NCBI GenBank assembly: GCA_019694555.1
Contig: JAIBBS010000024.1
Span: forward strand, 1 to 37,500
Direction of reading: 5' to 3'
DNA length: 37,500 bases
Source of the DNA: Nannocystaceae bacterium
GTDB lineage: Bacteria; Myxococcota_A; Polyangia; Nannocystales; Nannocystaceae
Within the stretch, counting starts at the first letter, position 1. Every line of letters begins with the position of its first letter. The translations under genes were made by a program, and so were the position numbers. The notes beneath the pieces were generated by a model. That model searched no databases and had not been told where the DNA came from. It saw only the letters and a program-made list of their open reading frames with translations. Shown piece by piece: positions 6,863-15,326 of this stretch.

Positions 6863-7615
6863 TCACGGCACCGACACGAACGCGACGCGCCGCTCGGCGC
6901 GACCCTCGAGATAGCCGCCGGTCGCGAACTCGGCGGGGTACTCGACCGTCGCGAAGCGCGAGAAGCTGTAGATGGCGTCGCAGTGATCGCGTGCGCCGCC
7001 ATCGACGACCTCGGCGGGGATCTTCCAGTTGCCGTCGTCTTCGACGTCGACCCCGGCTTCGTTCTTGTAGTCGTGCTCGGCGGTCAGCGTCTCGAGGCAC
7101 ACGCCGCCGCCGATCTCTTCGAGCAATCCGATGCGCATCAGGCCGCCGGGGTTGGCCGGCTCCCACTGCAGCACGAAGTCGGCCGAGCGCGGCACCTCCG
7201 CCTGGGACACCGGCGCGGTGATCTCGAACGCGGGCGGCAGTGCGATCGTGAACGCCGCCGCGCTCTCGCCCTCGCGCGTGAGCGCGAACGCGAAGGCGCG
7301 GTTGGCCGTCGCGGGCTCGGTGTGCGAGTAGACGATGCGACCGCTGCGATCGGTGTGCTCGGGCTCGGCACCGGCGATGGTGAGCTCGTCGCCGTCGCAC
7401 AGTGCGACCCAGCCCTCGCCCGAGCTGCGGTCGCCGACCGCGAAGTCGACCTCCGCGCGCAGGTCGGTGCCGTTGTCCACCAGCGTCGCGACCACCGACA
7501 GTCGCGCGGTCGGCACGCCGCACGTGGTCGGCGTGCCATCGCCCTCGCACGCGGCGTTGGCGGCGCCGACGAGCAGCACGAGTCGAGCGAGCGTGGTCGC
7601 GCGCGGCAGGGCCAC
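6863..7615 (-). CDS. Secreted orphan protein or lipoprotein, 250 aa
   Basis: The N-terminus MALPRATTLARLVLLVGAANAAC is an export signal. The final cysteine could be lipidated, but Asn at -3 is atypical, so signal peptidase I cleavage after ANA is equally possible. The mature part alternates beta-rich stretches (ARLSVVATLVDNGTDLRAEV, FEITAPVSQAEV, FVLQWEP) and resembles two immunoglobulin-like sandwiches. No catalytic motif is evident. GTG 7615 sits 7 nt after TATCAT, supporting this start. Confidence 0.72.
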   Translation of the reverse strand: MALPRATTLARLVLLVGAANAACEGDGTPTTCGVPTARLSVVATLVDNGTDLRAEVDFAVGDRSSGEGWVALCDGDELTIAGAEPEHTDRSGRIVYSHTEPATANRAFAFALTREGESAAAFTIALPPAFEITAPVSQAEVPRSADFVLQWEPANPGGLMRIGLLEEIGGGVCLETLTAEHDYKNEAGVDVEDDGNWKIPAEVVDGGARDHCDAIYSFSRFATVEYPAEFATGGYLEGRAERRVAFVSVP

Positions 7616-7622
7616 GATCGTG

Positions 7623-7628
7623 ATGATA
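7623..7628 (-). promoter_or_regulatory. Putative -10 box (TATCAT) of the secreted orphan
   Basis: TATCAT on the minus strand, 7 nt before GTG 7615. TTGTCG at 7647-7652 with an 18-nt spacer is a plausible -35. This spacing implies a leaderless transcript. Confidence 0.55.
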
Positions 7629-7705
7629 GGCGCGCGGGCGGGATCGCGACAACCCGCGTGGGTCCGGGGCGGGCGACGGCGCGCGCGCGCGGGCCCTGGG
7701 TCGGC

Positions 7706-8137
7706 TCAGAACGGCTTGGTCACGGCCATCAGCACGACCACGATGAGCACGACGGTGGGCACCTCGTTGATCAGTCGGCACTGCCGCGAGGTCAAGCGAC
7801 AGCGACCCGCCTCCAGATCGCGACGAACCTTGCCGCTGTAGAAGTGATAGGCGAACAGCGCGACGAGCATCGTGAGCTTGACGTGGAACCACCCCGACGC
7901 GAGGTAAAACGACAGATCGCGCATCCACAGCAGCACACCGAAGATCGTCGTCAGCACCATCGCCGGCCAACAGATGCCGCGGTACAGCCGACGCTCCATC
8001 ACGCGCAGCACGGCGATGACCCGCGCGTCGTCTGCGTTCTCGACGTGGTAGACGTACAACCGGAAGATGTAGAAGAGCCCCGCGAACCACGTCACCACGC
8101 CGATGATGTGGAGCGCCCGCAGCAGGTCGTACGACAT
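7706..8137 (-). CDS. hemJ: HemJ-type protoporphyrinogen IX oxidase, 143 aa
   Basis: HemJ oxidises protoporphyrinogen IX to protoporphyrin IX in heme synthesis and is an integral inner-membrane protein. Visible family features are ALHIIGVVTWFAGLFYIFRL with the conserved His near residue 10, YHVE, GWFHVKLTMLVALFAYH, and four hydrophobic segments; the C-terminus RLINEVPTVVLIVVVLMAV is typical. The length is close to the shorter family members. It is divergent from the helical-repeat protein gene at 8397. ATG 8137 lies 9 nt after TAGCCT. Confidence 0.92.
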   Translation of the reverse strand: MSYDLLRALHIIGVVTWFAGLFYIFRLYVYHVENADDARVIAVLRVMERRLYRGICWPAMVLTTIFGVLLWMRDLSFYLASGWFHVKLTMLVALFAYHFYSGKVRRDLEAGRCRLTSRQCRLINEVPTVVLIVVVLMAVTKPF

Positions 8138-8146
8138 CGCGGGCGA

Positions 8147-8152
8147 AGGCTA
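8147..8152 (-). promoter_or_regulatory. Putative -10 box (TAGCCT) of hemJ
   Basis: GC-TAGCCT on the minus strand, 9 nt before ATG 8137; no Shine-Dalgarno lies between them and no -35 is evident. Confidence 0.5.
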
Positions 8153-8396
8153 GCAGGCCGCACCCGCGGTGGCCGCCATCCCTGCGGCCCGCGCGAGCGT
8201 TGCCGGTTCGGCCCTCGCGCGTGCGCGGGCTCGCGCTGGCCCGCCCGCCAGCCGCCGCGCCGTCCCCGTCCGACGGAGGGGGACGCGCAGGGGGATCGAG
8301 GCCGCAGCCCGCCAGCGCGCCGGCCGCGGCCGCGCCACGAGCAGGGATCCGGCCGTGCGATCGGGCGCCGGACATTGGGTGTATCGTGATCTGAAG
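8153..8396. other. Intergenic region between hemJ and the helical-repeat gene
   Basis: About 245 bp between divergent genes. It holds the two -10-like boxes at its edges and one long inverted repeat, CGTCCCC (8261-8267) with GGGGACG (8279-8285), which could be an operator or hairpin. No convincing gene is seen. Confidence 0.4.
8382..8387 (+). promoter_or_regulatory. Putative -10 box (TATCGT) of the helical-repeat gene
   Basis: TATCGT lies 9 nt before ATG 8397. The intervening gatctgaag contains only a weak purine run, so the transcript is probably near-leaderless. Confidence 0.5.
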
Positions 8397-9287
8397 ATGG
8401 CGGACGGACCCGACCACAATCGCCGCGACACGGTTGGCCGTGGCGATGCGGCGCGTCGGAACAACCCGATGAACCGCCTGGTGCCGTACCTCGATCTGTT
8501 CGCGCGGCTCGACGATGCCGAGCTGTCGCGACTCGCGGGTGTGGAGCTCGACGTCGTCGCGACGCTGCGTCGCCAGGTCGTCGAGATCGGCAACGGCCTC
8601 GCGCACTACGGCGACCTGCTGCCGCGGCTCAGCGACGAAGAGCTGGTGCGTTTGACGGGTGCGAGCGCAAAGACGATTCGCTTCTGGCGTCTGTGCCAGC
8701 CCCGCGGTCGCACGACCGACGTGTCCGCGCGCGCCGAGATCTCGTCGATCACGCCGATGCCGAGGCCCGCGCCCACCGCAACGCCGGTGCCCGTGGCACG
8801 CACCGAGCCCGCGCCGGCGGAGCCACGTCGCCGCCGCACCACCGGCGTCGACATGCAGGCTGCGGCCAGCAGCAGCAGTGCGAGCATGCCGGTGGCCAAC
8901 TGGTCGAGCGAGGCCACCGCGACCAGTGCCGCCACGACGATCACACCGCCGCCGCAACAGGTGCCGCGCCAGCCCTCGGCGGCGTGGGACACCACCAGCC
9001 CGCAGTCGGGCACCTCGACGATGATCACGCCGATCGGTCAGACCCCCGGCGCGATGTGGGGCGCGGGCTCGCCGTCCGACACCGCGACGATGCCGGCGAC
9101 ACCGCGACCGACGCAGGGCGCGAACCCGGCGGTCGGTGGCACGCCCGCGCGCGCGTCCGACAGCCAGGTCAGCCCGCGCATCGACATCGCCGGCGAACCC
9201 TTCCCGGGCTACGAACGCTGGCGCCCGGCGCTGAGCGTCGACCCCGAGGACGACGGCGAGCTGCCGGTCGCCGAGTTCGATCCCTGA
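8397..9287 (+). CDS. Orphan protein with duplicated helical motif and long disordered tail, 296 aa
   Basis: Two similar helical units lie at about residues 29-62 (YLDLFARLDDAELSRLAGVE) and 71-104 (YGDLLPRLSDEELVRLTGAS). Each has the pattern Y-x-DL-x-x-RL-x-D-x-EL-x-RL-x-G and is followed by a second helix ending in a basic residue; the second unit (AKTIRFWRL) resembles a helix-turn-helix. The remaining 190 residues are Pro/Thr/Ala/Ser-rich and presumably disordered, except for a short conserved-looking end (IDIAGEPFPGYERWRP). There is no signal peptide or TM segment, so it is cytoplasmic. Family not recognised. It converges with thrC, leaving only 9 bp between stops. Confidence 0.7.
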   Translation: MADGPDHNRRDTVGRGDAARRNNPMNRLVPYLDLFARLDDAELSRLAGVELDVVATLRRQVVEIGNGLAHYGDLLPRLSDEELVRLTGASAKTIRFWRLCQPRGRTTDVSARAEISSITPMPRPAPTATPVPVARTEPAPAEPRRRRTTGVDMQAAASSSSASMPVANWSSEATATSAATTITPPPQQVPRQPSAAWDTTSPQSGTSTMITPIGQTPGAMWGAGSPSDTATMPATPRPTQGANPAVGGTPARASDSQVSPRIDIAGEPFPGYERWRPALSVDPEDDGELPVAEFDP

Positions 9288-9296
9288 GCGCGCGCG

Positions 9297-10478
9297 TCAG
9301 GACAGCGGCGGCAGCTGCTCGACGTACTTGGTGCCTGCGCCGGTGTTGAACGTGACGACCTCGTCGTCGGCGCGCAGCCACCCGGACGCGCGCAGGCGAC
9401 GGATCGCAGCGATGCACGCGCCCGCCTCGGGGCACGCGTTGATGCCCTCGCTGCGTGCCAGCTCGCGCGTCGCGTCCATCAAGGTGTCGTCGTCGATCGC
9501 GATCGCGGTGCCGCCGGTGCTGCGGAGGATCTGCAGCATCATGCGATCGCCCACGGCCTTGGGCACACGCAGGCCCGACGCGCAGGTGTGTGCACCCTCG
9601 AACAGCGCGGCCTCGTCCTGGCCGCGCTCGAACGCCCGCACGATCGGCGCACAGCCCGACGCCTGCACCGCGACGAAGCGCGGCTGCCGGGCCTCGTCCA
9701 GCCAGCCCAACGCCGCCGCGGCTGCGATCGCAGCGTGGACCCCGATGAGCCCGGTGCCGCCACCGGTGGGATAGACCACGACGTCGGGCACGCGCCAGCC
9801 CAGCTGCTCGAGCAGCTCGAGGCCCATCGTCTTCTTGCCCTCGAGCCGGTACGGCTCCTTGAGCGTCGAGAGGTCGAACGCGCCCAGGGCCTCGCGCTGC
9901 TCCGCGACCACGCGGCCACAGTCGTGGATCAGCCCGTCGATGCGATGCAGCTGCGCGCCGAACAGCAACACCTCGCGCTGGTTCACCTCGGGGGTGTCGC
10001 GCGGCACGAACACGTGCGCCGGCACGCCCGCGCGCGCGGCATAGGCTGCCAGCGCACCGCCGGCGTTGCCGGCCGAGGGCACTGCGAACGCGCGCGCGCC
10101 CAGGTGCAGCGCCATCGTCACCGCCGCCGAGATGCCGCGGGCCTTGAACGAGCCGGTCGGCTCTCCGGCCTCGTCCTTGAGCCACAGCCGTCGCACCCCG
10201 AGTTCCCGCGCCAGCCGCGGTGTCGCGAGCAGCGGCGTGTCGCCCTCGCCGAGGCTCACCGGTGCGTGACCGCCCGGCAGCGGCAGCAGCTCGCGCCAGC
10301 GCCACATGCCGCGCGGTCGCGCCGCGATCGCGTCGCGATCCACCGACGCTGCGACGCGCGGCAGATCGTAGCGGCACACCAGCGGCCGGCCCGCCGCCGA
10401 CAACCCCTGCAGCCGTTCCCACGGCACCGCGGCGCCGGTCGAGGAGCACACCAGATCGATCAAGTACGTGTCGGGCAT
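9297..10478 (-). CDS. thrC: Threonine synthase, 393 aa
   Basis: PLP enzyme converting O-phosphohomoserine to threonine. Visible motifs: SLGEGDTPLLATPRLA, GEPTGSFKARGISAA with the PLP lysine at about residue 112, PSAGNAGGALAAYAARAGV (phosphate-binding loop), VVYPTGGGTGLIG, and a C-terminal glycine-rich NTGAGTKY. The length fits the shorter, plant/archaeal-like subclass (about 350-450 aa). ATG 10478 is 5 nt after the queE stop, so thrC is the second gene of a queE-thrC unit. No other threonine genes are nearby. Confidence 0.9.
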   Translation of the reverse strand: MPDTYLIDLVCSSTGAAVPWERLQGLSAAGRPLVCRYDLPRVAASVDRDAIAARPRGMWRWRELLPLPGGHAPVSLGEGDTPLLATPRLARELGVRRLWLKDEAGEPTGSFKARGISAAVTMALHLGARAFAVPSAGNAGGALAAYAARAGVPAHVFVPRDTPEVNQREVLLFGAQLHRIDGLIHDCGRVVAEQREALGAFDLSTLKEPYRLEGKKTMGLELLEQLGWRVPDVVVYPTGGGTGLIGVHAAIAAAAALGWLDEARQPRFVAVQASGCAPIVRAFERGQDEAALFEGAHTCASGLRVPKAVGDRMMLQILRSTGGTAIAIDDDTLMDATRELARSEGINACPEAGACIAAIRRLRASGWLRADDEVVTFNTGAGTKYVEQLPPLS

Positions 10479-10483
10479 CGGCG

Positions 10484-11212
10484 TCAGGTCCCAGGGGTGT
10501 GGCCGAAGATGGCGATGTGCAGGCGAGGTCCGAGACGGAATCCGCTCGCGCGACAGACCGGGACCAGCGCGGCGTAGTCCGCGGCCAGCCGCGCTGGATC
10601 GGTGCACTCGGGCATCAACAGCACGTGGCTGCGATCGTCGTCGCGCAGCGGCAGCGTCGCGAGCAGCGACTCGATCTCGAGCAGGTCCTGACGCAGCGCG
10701 TCGCGGTCGTGCGCGCGCACCACGAACTTGAGCTGCCACGCGCCGGTCATGAGCGCCGCGATCACGTCGGGCCGTCGCCGCCGTGCCTCGTGGCGCGCCG
10801 CCCAGCTCGCCTCCGGCGGGCGGCTGTGCGACAGCTTGGGGCTGAGCGACATGAGGTCGGCGTGCACGCCTGCGAGCGTCACGGTCGCGGCGGTCTCGAT
10901 CGTGACGTGGTGGCCGGCGGTGGCCAGCGCCTGCGTCAGCGTCGCGGTCTCGCGGAACAGCAGCGGTTCACCGCCGGTGACCACGACGTGGCGCGGGCCC
11001 GCGGCACACTCGCGCACGAGCTCGTCGACCGCGACCCGTGGACCGCGCGGGTACCACGAGCTCGCGGGGCTGTCGCACCACACGCAGCGCAGGTTGCAGC
11101 CGGCCACGCGGATGAAGCGGCTCGGGATCCCGGCGAGCTCGCCCTCGCCCTGGATCGACACGAAGCGCTCTTGCACGCGCAGGGTCTCGCCGCTCGGCAC
11201 CGACGCATGCAT
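10484..11212 (-). CDS. queE: 7-carboxy-7-deazaguanine synthase (radical SAM), 242 aa
   Basis: QueE rearranges 6-carboxytetrahydropterin to 7-carboxy-7-deazaguanine for queuosine and other deazapurines. The N-terminus SIQGEGELAGIPSRFIRVAG is the family signature, and the radical SAM cluster motif CNLRCVWC gives Cys39, Cys43 and Cys46 (CX3CX2C). VVVTGGEPLLF is the SAM-binding GGE motif. A C-terminal VLLMPECTDP block matches QueE. QueC, QueD and FolE are not in the window. It is divergent from asnS with 117 bp between starts, and ATG 11212 lacks a nearby TANNNT box. It is co-oriented with thrC 5 nt downstream. Confidence 0.9.
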   Translation of the reverse strand: MHASVPSGETLRVQERFVSIQGEGELAGIPSRFIRVAGCNLRCVWCDSPASSWYPRGPRVAVDELVRECAAGPRHVVVTGGEPLLFRETATLTQALATAGHHVTIETAATVTLAGVHADLMSLSPKLSHSRPPEASWAARHEARRRRPDVIAALMTGAWQLKFVVRAHDRDALRQDLLEIESLLATLPLRDDDRSHVLLMPECTDPARLAADYAALVPVCRASGFRLGPRLHIAIFGHTPGT

Positions 11213-11312
11213 CCCACGCCGGGCTGCGGGAGGGAAGCCGCCGCCGTCGGTCGCTGGCCGCGGGCCGCCGCCGATGCGCGTGCCCGGCCGCGGAATCGCA
11301 CGGGCCGCGTGC

Positions 11313-11318
11313 TACGCT
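11313..11318 (+). promoter_or_regulatory. Putative -10 box (TACGCT) of asnS
   Basis: GC-TACGCT lies 11 nt before ATG 11330. The C-rich spacer cccgccccgcc contains no Shine-Dalgarno. Confidence 0.5.
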
Positions 11319-11329
11319 CCCGCCCCGCC

Positions 11330-12721
<1,392 letters not shown>

Positions 12722-12980
12722 TCGCAGCGTCGTGACAGTGGATCCGCGCCGACCGGTGGTCGGCCGGCGTGGGTCCGGGCAAAAAAAGCTCGCGCGCGGT
12801 TCGCGAAGCCGGGCGGGAAAACGCGGTTTTTCCCGGTCGTCGTGGCCGCCCGATGGAGAAATCGATCTTCTTCGTGGAGCGTTGAAGCTTTGCACCGCTA
12901 GGTCGTCGAAGCGCAGGTCCACCAAGGCACCACCCCGCTCGACGACGCCTGGTCGGAGAAACCACGAGGAACGAAGAGTC
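12722..12980. other. Intergenic region after asnS with two hairpins and an AT-richer leader
   Basis: The region contains GCCGACC-ggt-GGTCGGC (12748-12764), probably the asnS 3' hairpin. A second stem CGGGAAAA (12814-12821)/TTTTCCCG (12828-12835) encloses a 6-nt loop. A run of seven A residues starts at 12781. The rest is a leader of up to about 145 nt for the transposase-related gene, with a GAGGA Shine-Dalgarno at 12966-12970. It is among the least GC-rich stretches of the window. Confidence 0.5.
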
Positions 12981-13436
12981 ATGTACCTGCGTAGGAACAA
13001 AGTCCGTTGTGGCGAGTCGCGCCGCACCTACCTGTCCATCGCCCACAACGTTTGGTGGTCGGGCGAAGGCAACCGCCGCGCGCAGAGCCGCCCCATCGTC
13101 GTCGCGAGCTTCGGCGTCGAAGACAACGTCGACATCGAGCTGGCGCGGGATCTCGTCCAGGTCGTCGAGAAGTGTGCGCCCAAGTTCGCGACCAAGCGCG
13201 GCGAAGGCAAGGCCGCGACGATGCGCATCGCTCAGGAGATCCGGAAGATCGAGCCCTTCCTCAAGGCGCTCGCGAGCCGGAAGCTGAACCTGGCGCAGCA
13301 CCTCCCGCCGCATCCGGAGCGCGCCGCGATCCTCGAGGCGTTGATCCGTGATCGTCTCGCCGAGCCCAGCGTGGGCGCGCGCGAGGAGGAGATCCTCACG
13401 AGCCTGCGCGCTCGCTTCGAAGGCGCAACCCTCTGA
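12981..13436 (+). CDS. Stand-alone protein resembling the N-terminal region of IS1634-type transposases, 151 aa
   Basis: MYLRRNKVRCGESRRTYLSI followed by AHNVW, AQSRPIVVASFGVEDNVDI and LARDLVQVVEK matches the opening of IS1634-family (DDE) transposases. From memory that opening has the form MYLRR...YLQLAHNVW...A(K/Q)V...FGREDxLD...LxxLVxSI. Those transposases are about 500-600 aa; here only the first 70 residues or so resemble them, and the rest (FATKRGEGKAATMRIAQEIR, ILEALIRDRLAEPSVGAREE) is helical and unrelated to a DDE core. No catalytic segment follows; the gene stops at a neat convergent terminator. It has a clear Shine-Dalgarno (GAGGA, 10 nt upstream). It could be a decayed remnant or a domesticated DNA-binding protein; the intact frame and high third-position G/C favour a kept gene. 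Confidence 0.65.
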   Translation: MYLRRNKVRCGESRRTYLSIAHNVWWSGEGNRRAQSRPIVVASFGVEDNVDIELARDLVQVVEKCAPKFATKRGEGKAATMRIAQEIRKIEPFLKALASRKLNLAQHLPPHPERAAILEALIRDRLAEPSVGAREEEILTSLRARFEGATL

Positions 13437-13444
13437 GGTTGCGC
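13423..13444. terminator. Bidirectional terminator hairpin spanning a stop codon
   Basis: GCGCAACC (13423-13430), loop CTCTGA, GGTTGCGC (13437-13444): a perfect 8-bp stem. The loop holds the TGA of the 151-aa gene, and the opposing gene's stop begins 2 bp later. It has no U-tract. Its placement exactly between convergent genes supports termination for both. Confidence 0.6.
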
Positions 13445-13445
13445 G

Positions 13446-14624
13446 TCAGGACTGCCCGCCGAAGAGTCGTGTCACGACTTCGTCGGGCAGCGCCTGATCC
13501 GGTTTGCGAGAGATGAAGACGTGGCGCGAGCCGTTGCTCAGCAACGTGCCGTAGCCGACGCGGGGCGCGAGGACCTCCAGCGCCCGAAGTGACAGTCCCG
13601 CGATCTCGCGGGTGCTGGCACGTTCCAACATGGCCGGCTTCGACAGTGGCGTGTTGTCGAGGAAGACCTCGCTGAGGAACTCGACCACGATGCCGACGTC
13701 GCAGCGCTTGCCCTGCAGGCGGTCGGCGAGCTCGCGCGGCAGCCCGCCAGGCAGATCCCCCGCGAGGGTGGCGACCACCAGCGGCCGCAGCAGGTCCGGC
13801 TCGGCCAGGCCCGCAGCCGGCAGCGCGATGATGCCGAGCTCGTCGAGGACGTAGGCGAGACCGCTCTGCACGGCCTCGGCGCGTTGACGCTGCGCGGCTG
13901 CCTCCGCCGCGGCCTCGTTGGCGCGGCGCTTGGCGTCCTCTTCGACGTTCGCACGCGATGGCGGCGTCGCGGCACCGGGCCGCGGCTGCGCGCCCGCAGC
14001 TGCGGCCGGTCCGGGACGCCCGGGCGCAGCCGGCGGTCCCTCGCCGTCGCCGTCGGGGCCCATGGCGTCGCGACCGATCAGGGTCATCAGCAGCTGCTCG
14101 TCGTTGTACGAGCTCGCATCGACCAGCGAGATCTCCACGCGCGGCGAGCCCGGGAACGCGGCCGCGAGATCCGCGACCGACAGCCGCATCTGCTCGCACA
14201 GGCGCTGCACGGGCCAGCCGGTCTCGGGCCGCGCACCGCCGGTCTCCTCGGAGGCTTCGTCGGAGCCGATGACCTGGCCGCGCTGCGCGACGAGGAAGCC
14301 CTCGCGCCGCTTGCCCGCCGGCCCCGGCTGCGCCCAGTACAGCAGCACGCGGTGCGGCAGCGCCTGACTGGCGATCAGGCCGAGGTCTGCGTTGGTGCGC
14401 CAGAACTCCGCGGGCTCGTCACCGACGACGTGGCCCTCGACGCGCAGCAGCAGCACGCGCGAGGCCTCGTGGCGCACCGCGACCAGCTTCGCGTCGAGGA
14501 TGTTCCGCGCCTTGCTGACCAGCAGCTCCGCGAAGATCGCAGCGAGCTGCGACAGCCGGAACATGTCGAACGGAACGATGATCCCGCCGTGGCTGGTGGG
14601 CTTGGTCGCTGGGAGCTCGGTCAT
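13446..14624 (-). CDS. Orphan two-domain protein with coiled-coil linker, 392 aa
   Basis: Residues 1-185 form a mixed alpha/beta domain (GIIVPFDMFRLSQLAAIFAE, VLLLRVEGHVVGDEPAEFW, RVEISLVDASSYNDEQLL). Residues about 190-225 are a Pro/Gly/Ala linker, and 225-250 a charged Ala-rich coiled coil (EEDAKRRANEAAAEAAAQRQ). The C-terminal 140 residues are helical (PRELADRLQGKRCDVGIVVE, LSEVFLDNTPLSKPAMLERA). There is no signal peptide, membrane segment or recognised catalytic motif. Probably cytoplasmic; function unknown. ATG 14624 lies 10 nt after TATCCT, so it has its own promoter although it follows the coupled hutF group in the same direction with a 27-bp gap. Confidence 0.75.
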   Translation of the reverse strand: MTELPATKPTSHGGIIVPFDMFRLSQLAAIFAELLVSKARNILDAKLVAVRHEASRVLLLRVEGHVVGDEPAEFWRTNADLGLIASQALPHRVLLYWAQPGPAGKRREGFLVAQRGQVIGSDEASEETGGARPETGWPVQRLCEQMRLSVADLAAAFPGSPRVEISLVDASSYNDEQLLMTLIGRDAMGPDGDGEGPPAAPGRPGPAAAAGAQPRPGAATPPSRANVEEDAKRRANEAAAEAAAQRQRAEAVQSGLAYVLDELGIIALPAAGLAEPDLLRPLVVATLAGDLPGGLPRELADRLQGKRCDVGIVVEFLSEVFLDNTPLSKPAMLERASTREIAGLSLRALEVLAPRVGYGTLLSNGSRHVFISRKPDQALPDEVVTRLFGGQS

Positions 14625-14634
14625 CGTGGGCGGG

Positions 14635-14640
14635 AGGATA
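14635..14640 (-). promoter_or_regulatory. Putative -10 box (TATCCT) of the 392-aa orphan
   Basis: GC-TATCCT on the minus strand, 10 nt before ATG 14624; the spacer cccgcccacg has no Shine-Dalgarno. Confidence 0.5.
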
Positions 14641-14651
14641 GCAGGCGAGCG

Positions 14652-15326
14652 TCACTGCGGCGCGCCGCCGTGGAGACCGCCGAGCACCGCGAGGGAGACG
14701 AACCACGCGCCATCGGGACGCCGGGCGTGGCCGATCGCCAGCGTCGAGCCGCCGTCGACCGGGCAGGTCGAGAACTCGCCTTGCGCGGCCGGGTTGGCCG
14801 GCGCCGACTCGAACGGCCGCGCGCAGTGATGCGCGAGTGCGGTGCGGGCCTGTGCTGCGACCTCGGCGCTCTGCACGTCGGCGAGGTCGGCCATCTGGAA
14901 GCCGACCACGCCGCCCAGCGAGACCTCGAGCGTGAACGTGCGTCGCGCAACGGTGAGCTCGGGGTCGGTGAAGCACACGTAGGTCGCGCCCGAGTCGGTG
15001 CGCTGCGGCTCGGGGTCGACCGCGCACCAGCGTCGTGCGGCGTCGATCAGCGCGGCTTCGTCGGCGCCCGATTCGAGTAGATCGATCGCCGCGCCGAGCA
15101 TGCGGTCGACCTGTGCCCACGCGGATGCGCCGGTCTGCGTCGGCCGCTGCGGCCGACGCGGATCGCGATCGCGACCGCGGGGCCCGTCGCTGCCGCCGCG
15201 GCGCTGCGCGCCCTCGAACGCCGCGCGCGTGCGTGCGCCAGTGCGGTCGGCGCAGCCGCTCGCGCTCACGCACAGGCCCAGCGCGATCGCCCGACCCAGC
15301 GCGCGCGCGTGGCCCGGCGCGATCAC
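14652..15326 (-). CDS. Small lipoprotein downstream of hutF, 224 aa
   Basis: Signal MIAPGHARALGRAIALGLCV followed by SASGC, with the lipobox cysteine at residue 25. A basic Arg/Pro/Gly linker (DGPRGRDRDPRRPQRP) follows, then a compact domain of about 150 residues with Cys pairs (RRWCAVDPEP, ATYVCFTDPE, LAHHCARPF, FSTCPVDGGS). Family unknown. Its GTG overlaps the hutF TGA (GTGA), so translation is coupled to hutF. It is the third gene of the retropepsin-hutF-lipoprotein unit. Confidence 0.72.
   Translation of the reverse strand: MIAPGHARALGRAIALGLCVSASGCADRTGARTRAAFEGAQRRGGSDGPRGRDRDPRRPQRPTQTGASAWAQVDRMLGAAIDLLESGADEAALIDAARRWCAVDPEPQRTDSGATYVCFTDPELTVARRTFTLEVSLGGVVGFQMADLADVQSAEVAAQARTALAHHCARPFESAPANPAAQGEFSTCPVDGGSTLAIGHARRPDGAWFVSLAVLGGLHGGAPQ

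Noticed and set aside
8261..8285. CGTCCCC/GGGGACG inverted repeat upstream of the helical-repeat gene as a terminator
   Set aside because: It lies between divergent promoters where no transcript should end; kept only as a possible operator in the intergenic note.
11213..11329. Riboswitch or T-box leader before queE or asnS
   Set aside because: Only 117 bp lie between the two divergent starts, asnS appears near-leaderless, and no T-box, specifier or preQ1 aptamer motif is recognisable.
12748..12835. Terminal inverted repeats of an insertion sequence around the transposase-like gene
   Set aside because: The hairpins here have no matching partner after 13436 and no target-site duplication is visible, so they are better read as transcription hairpins.
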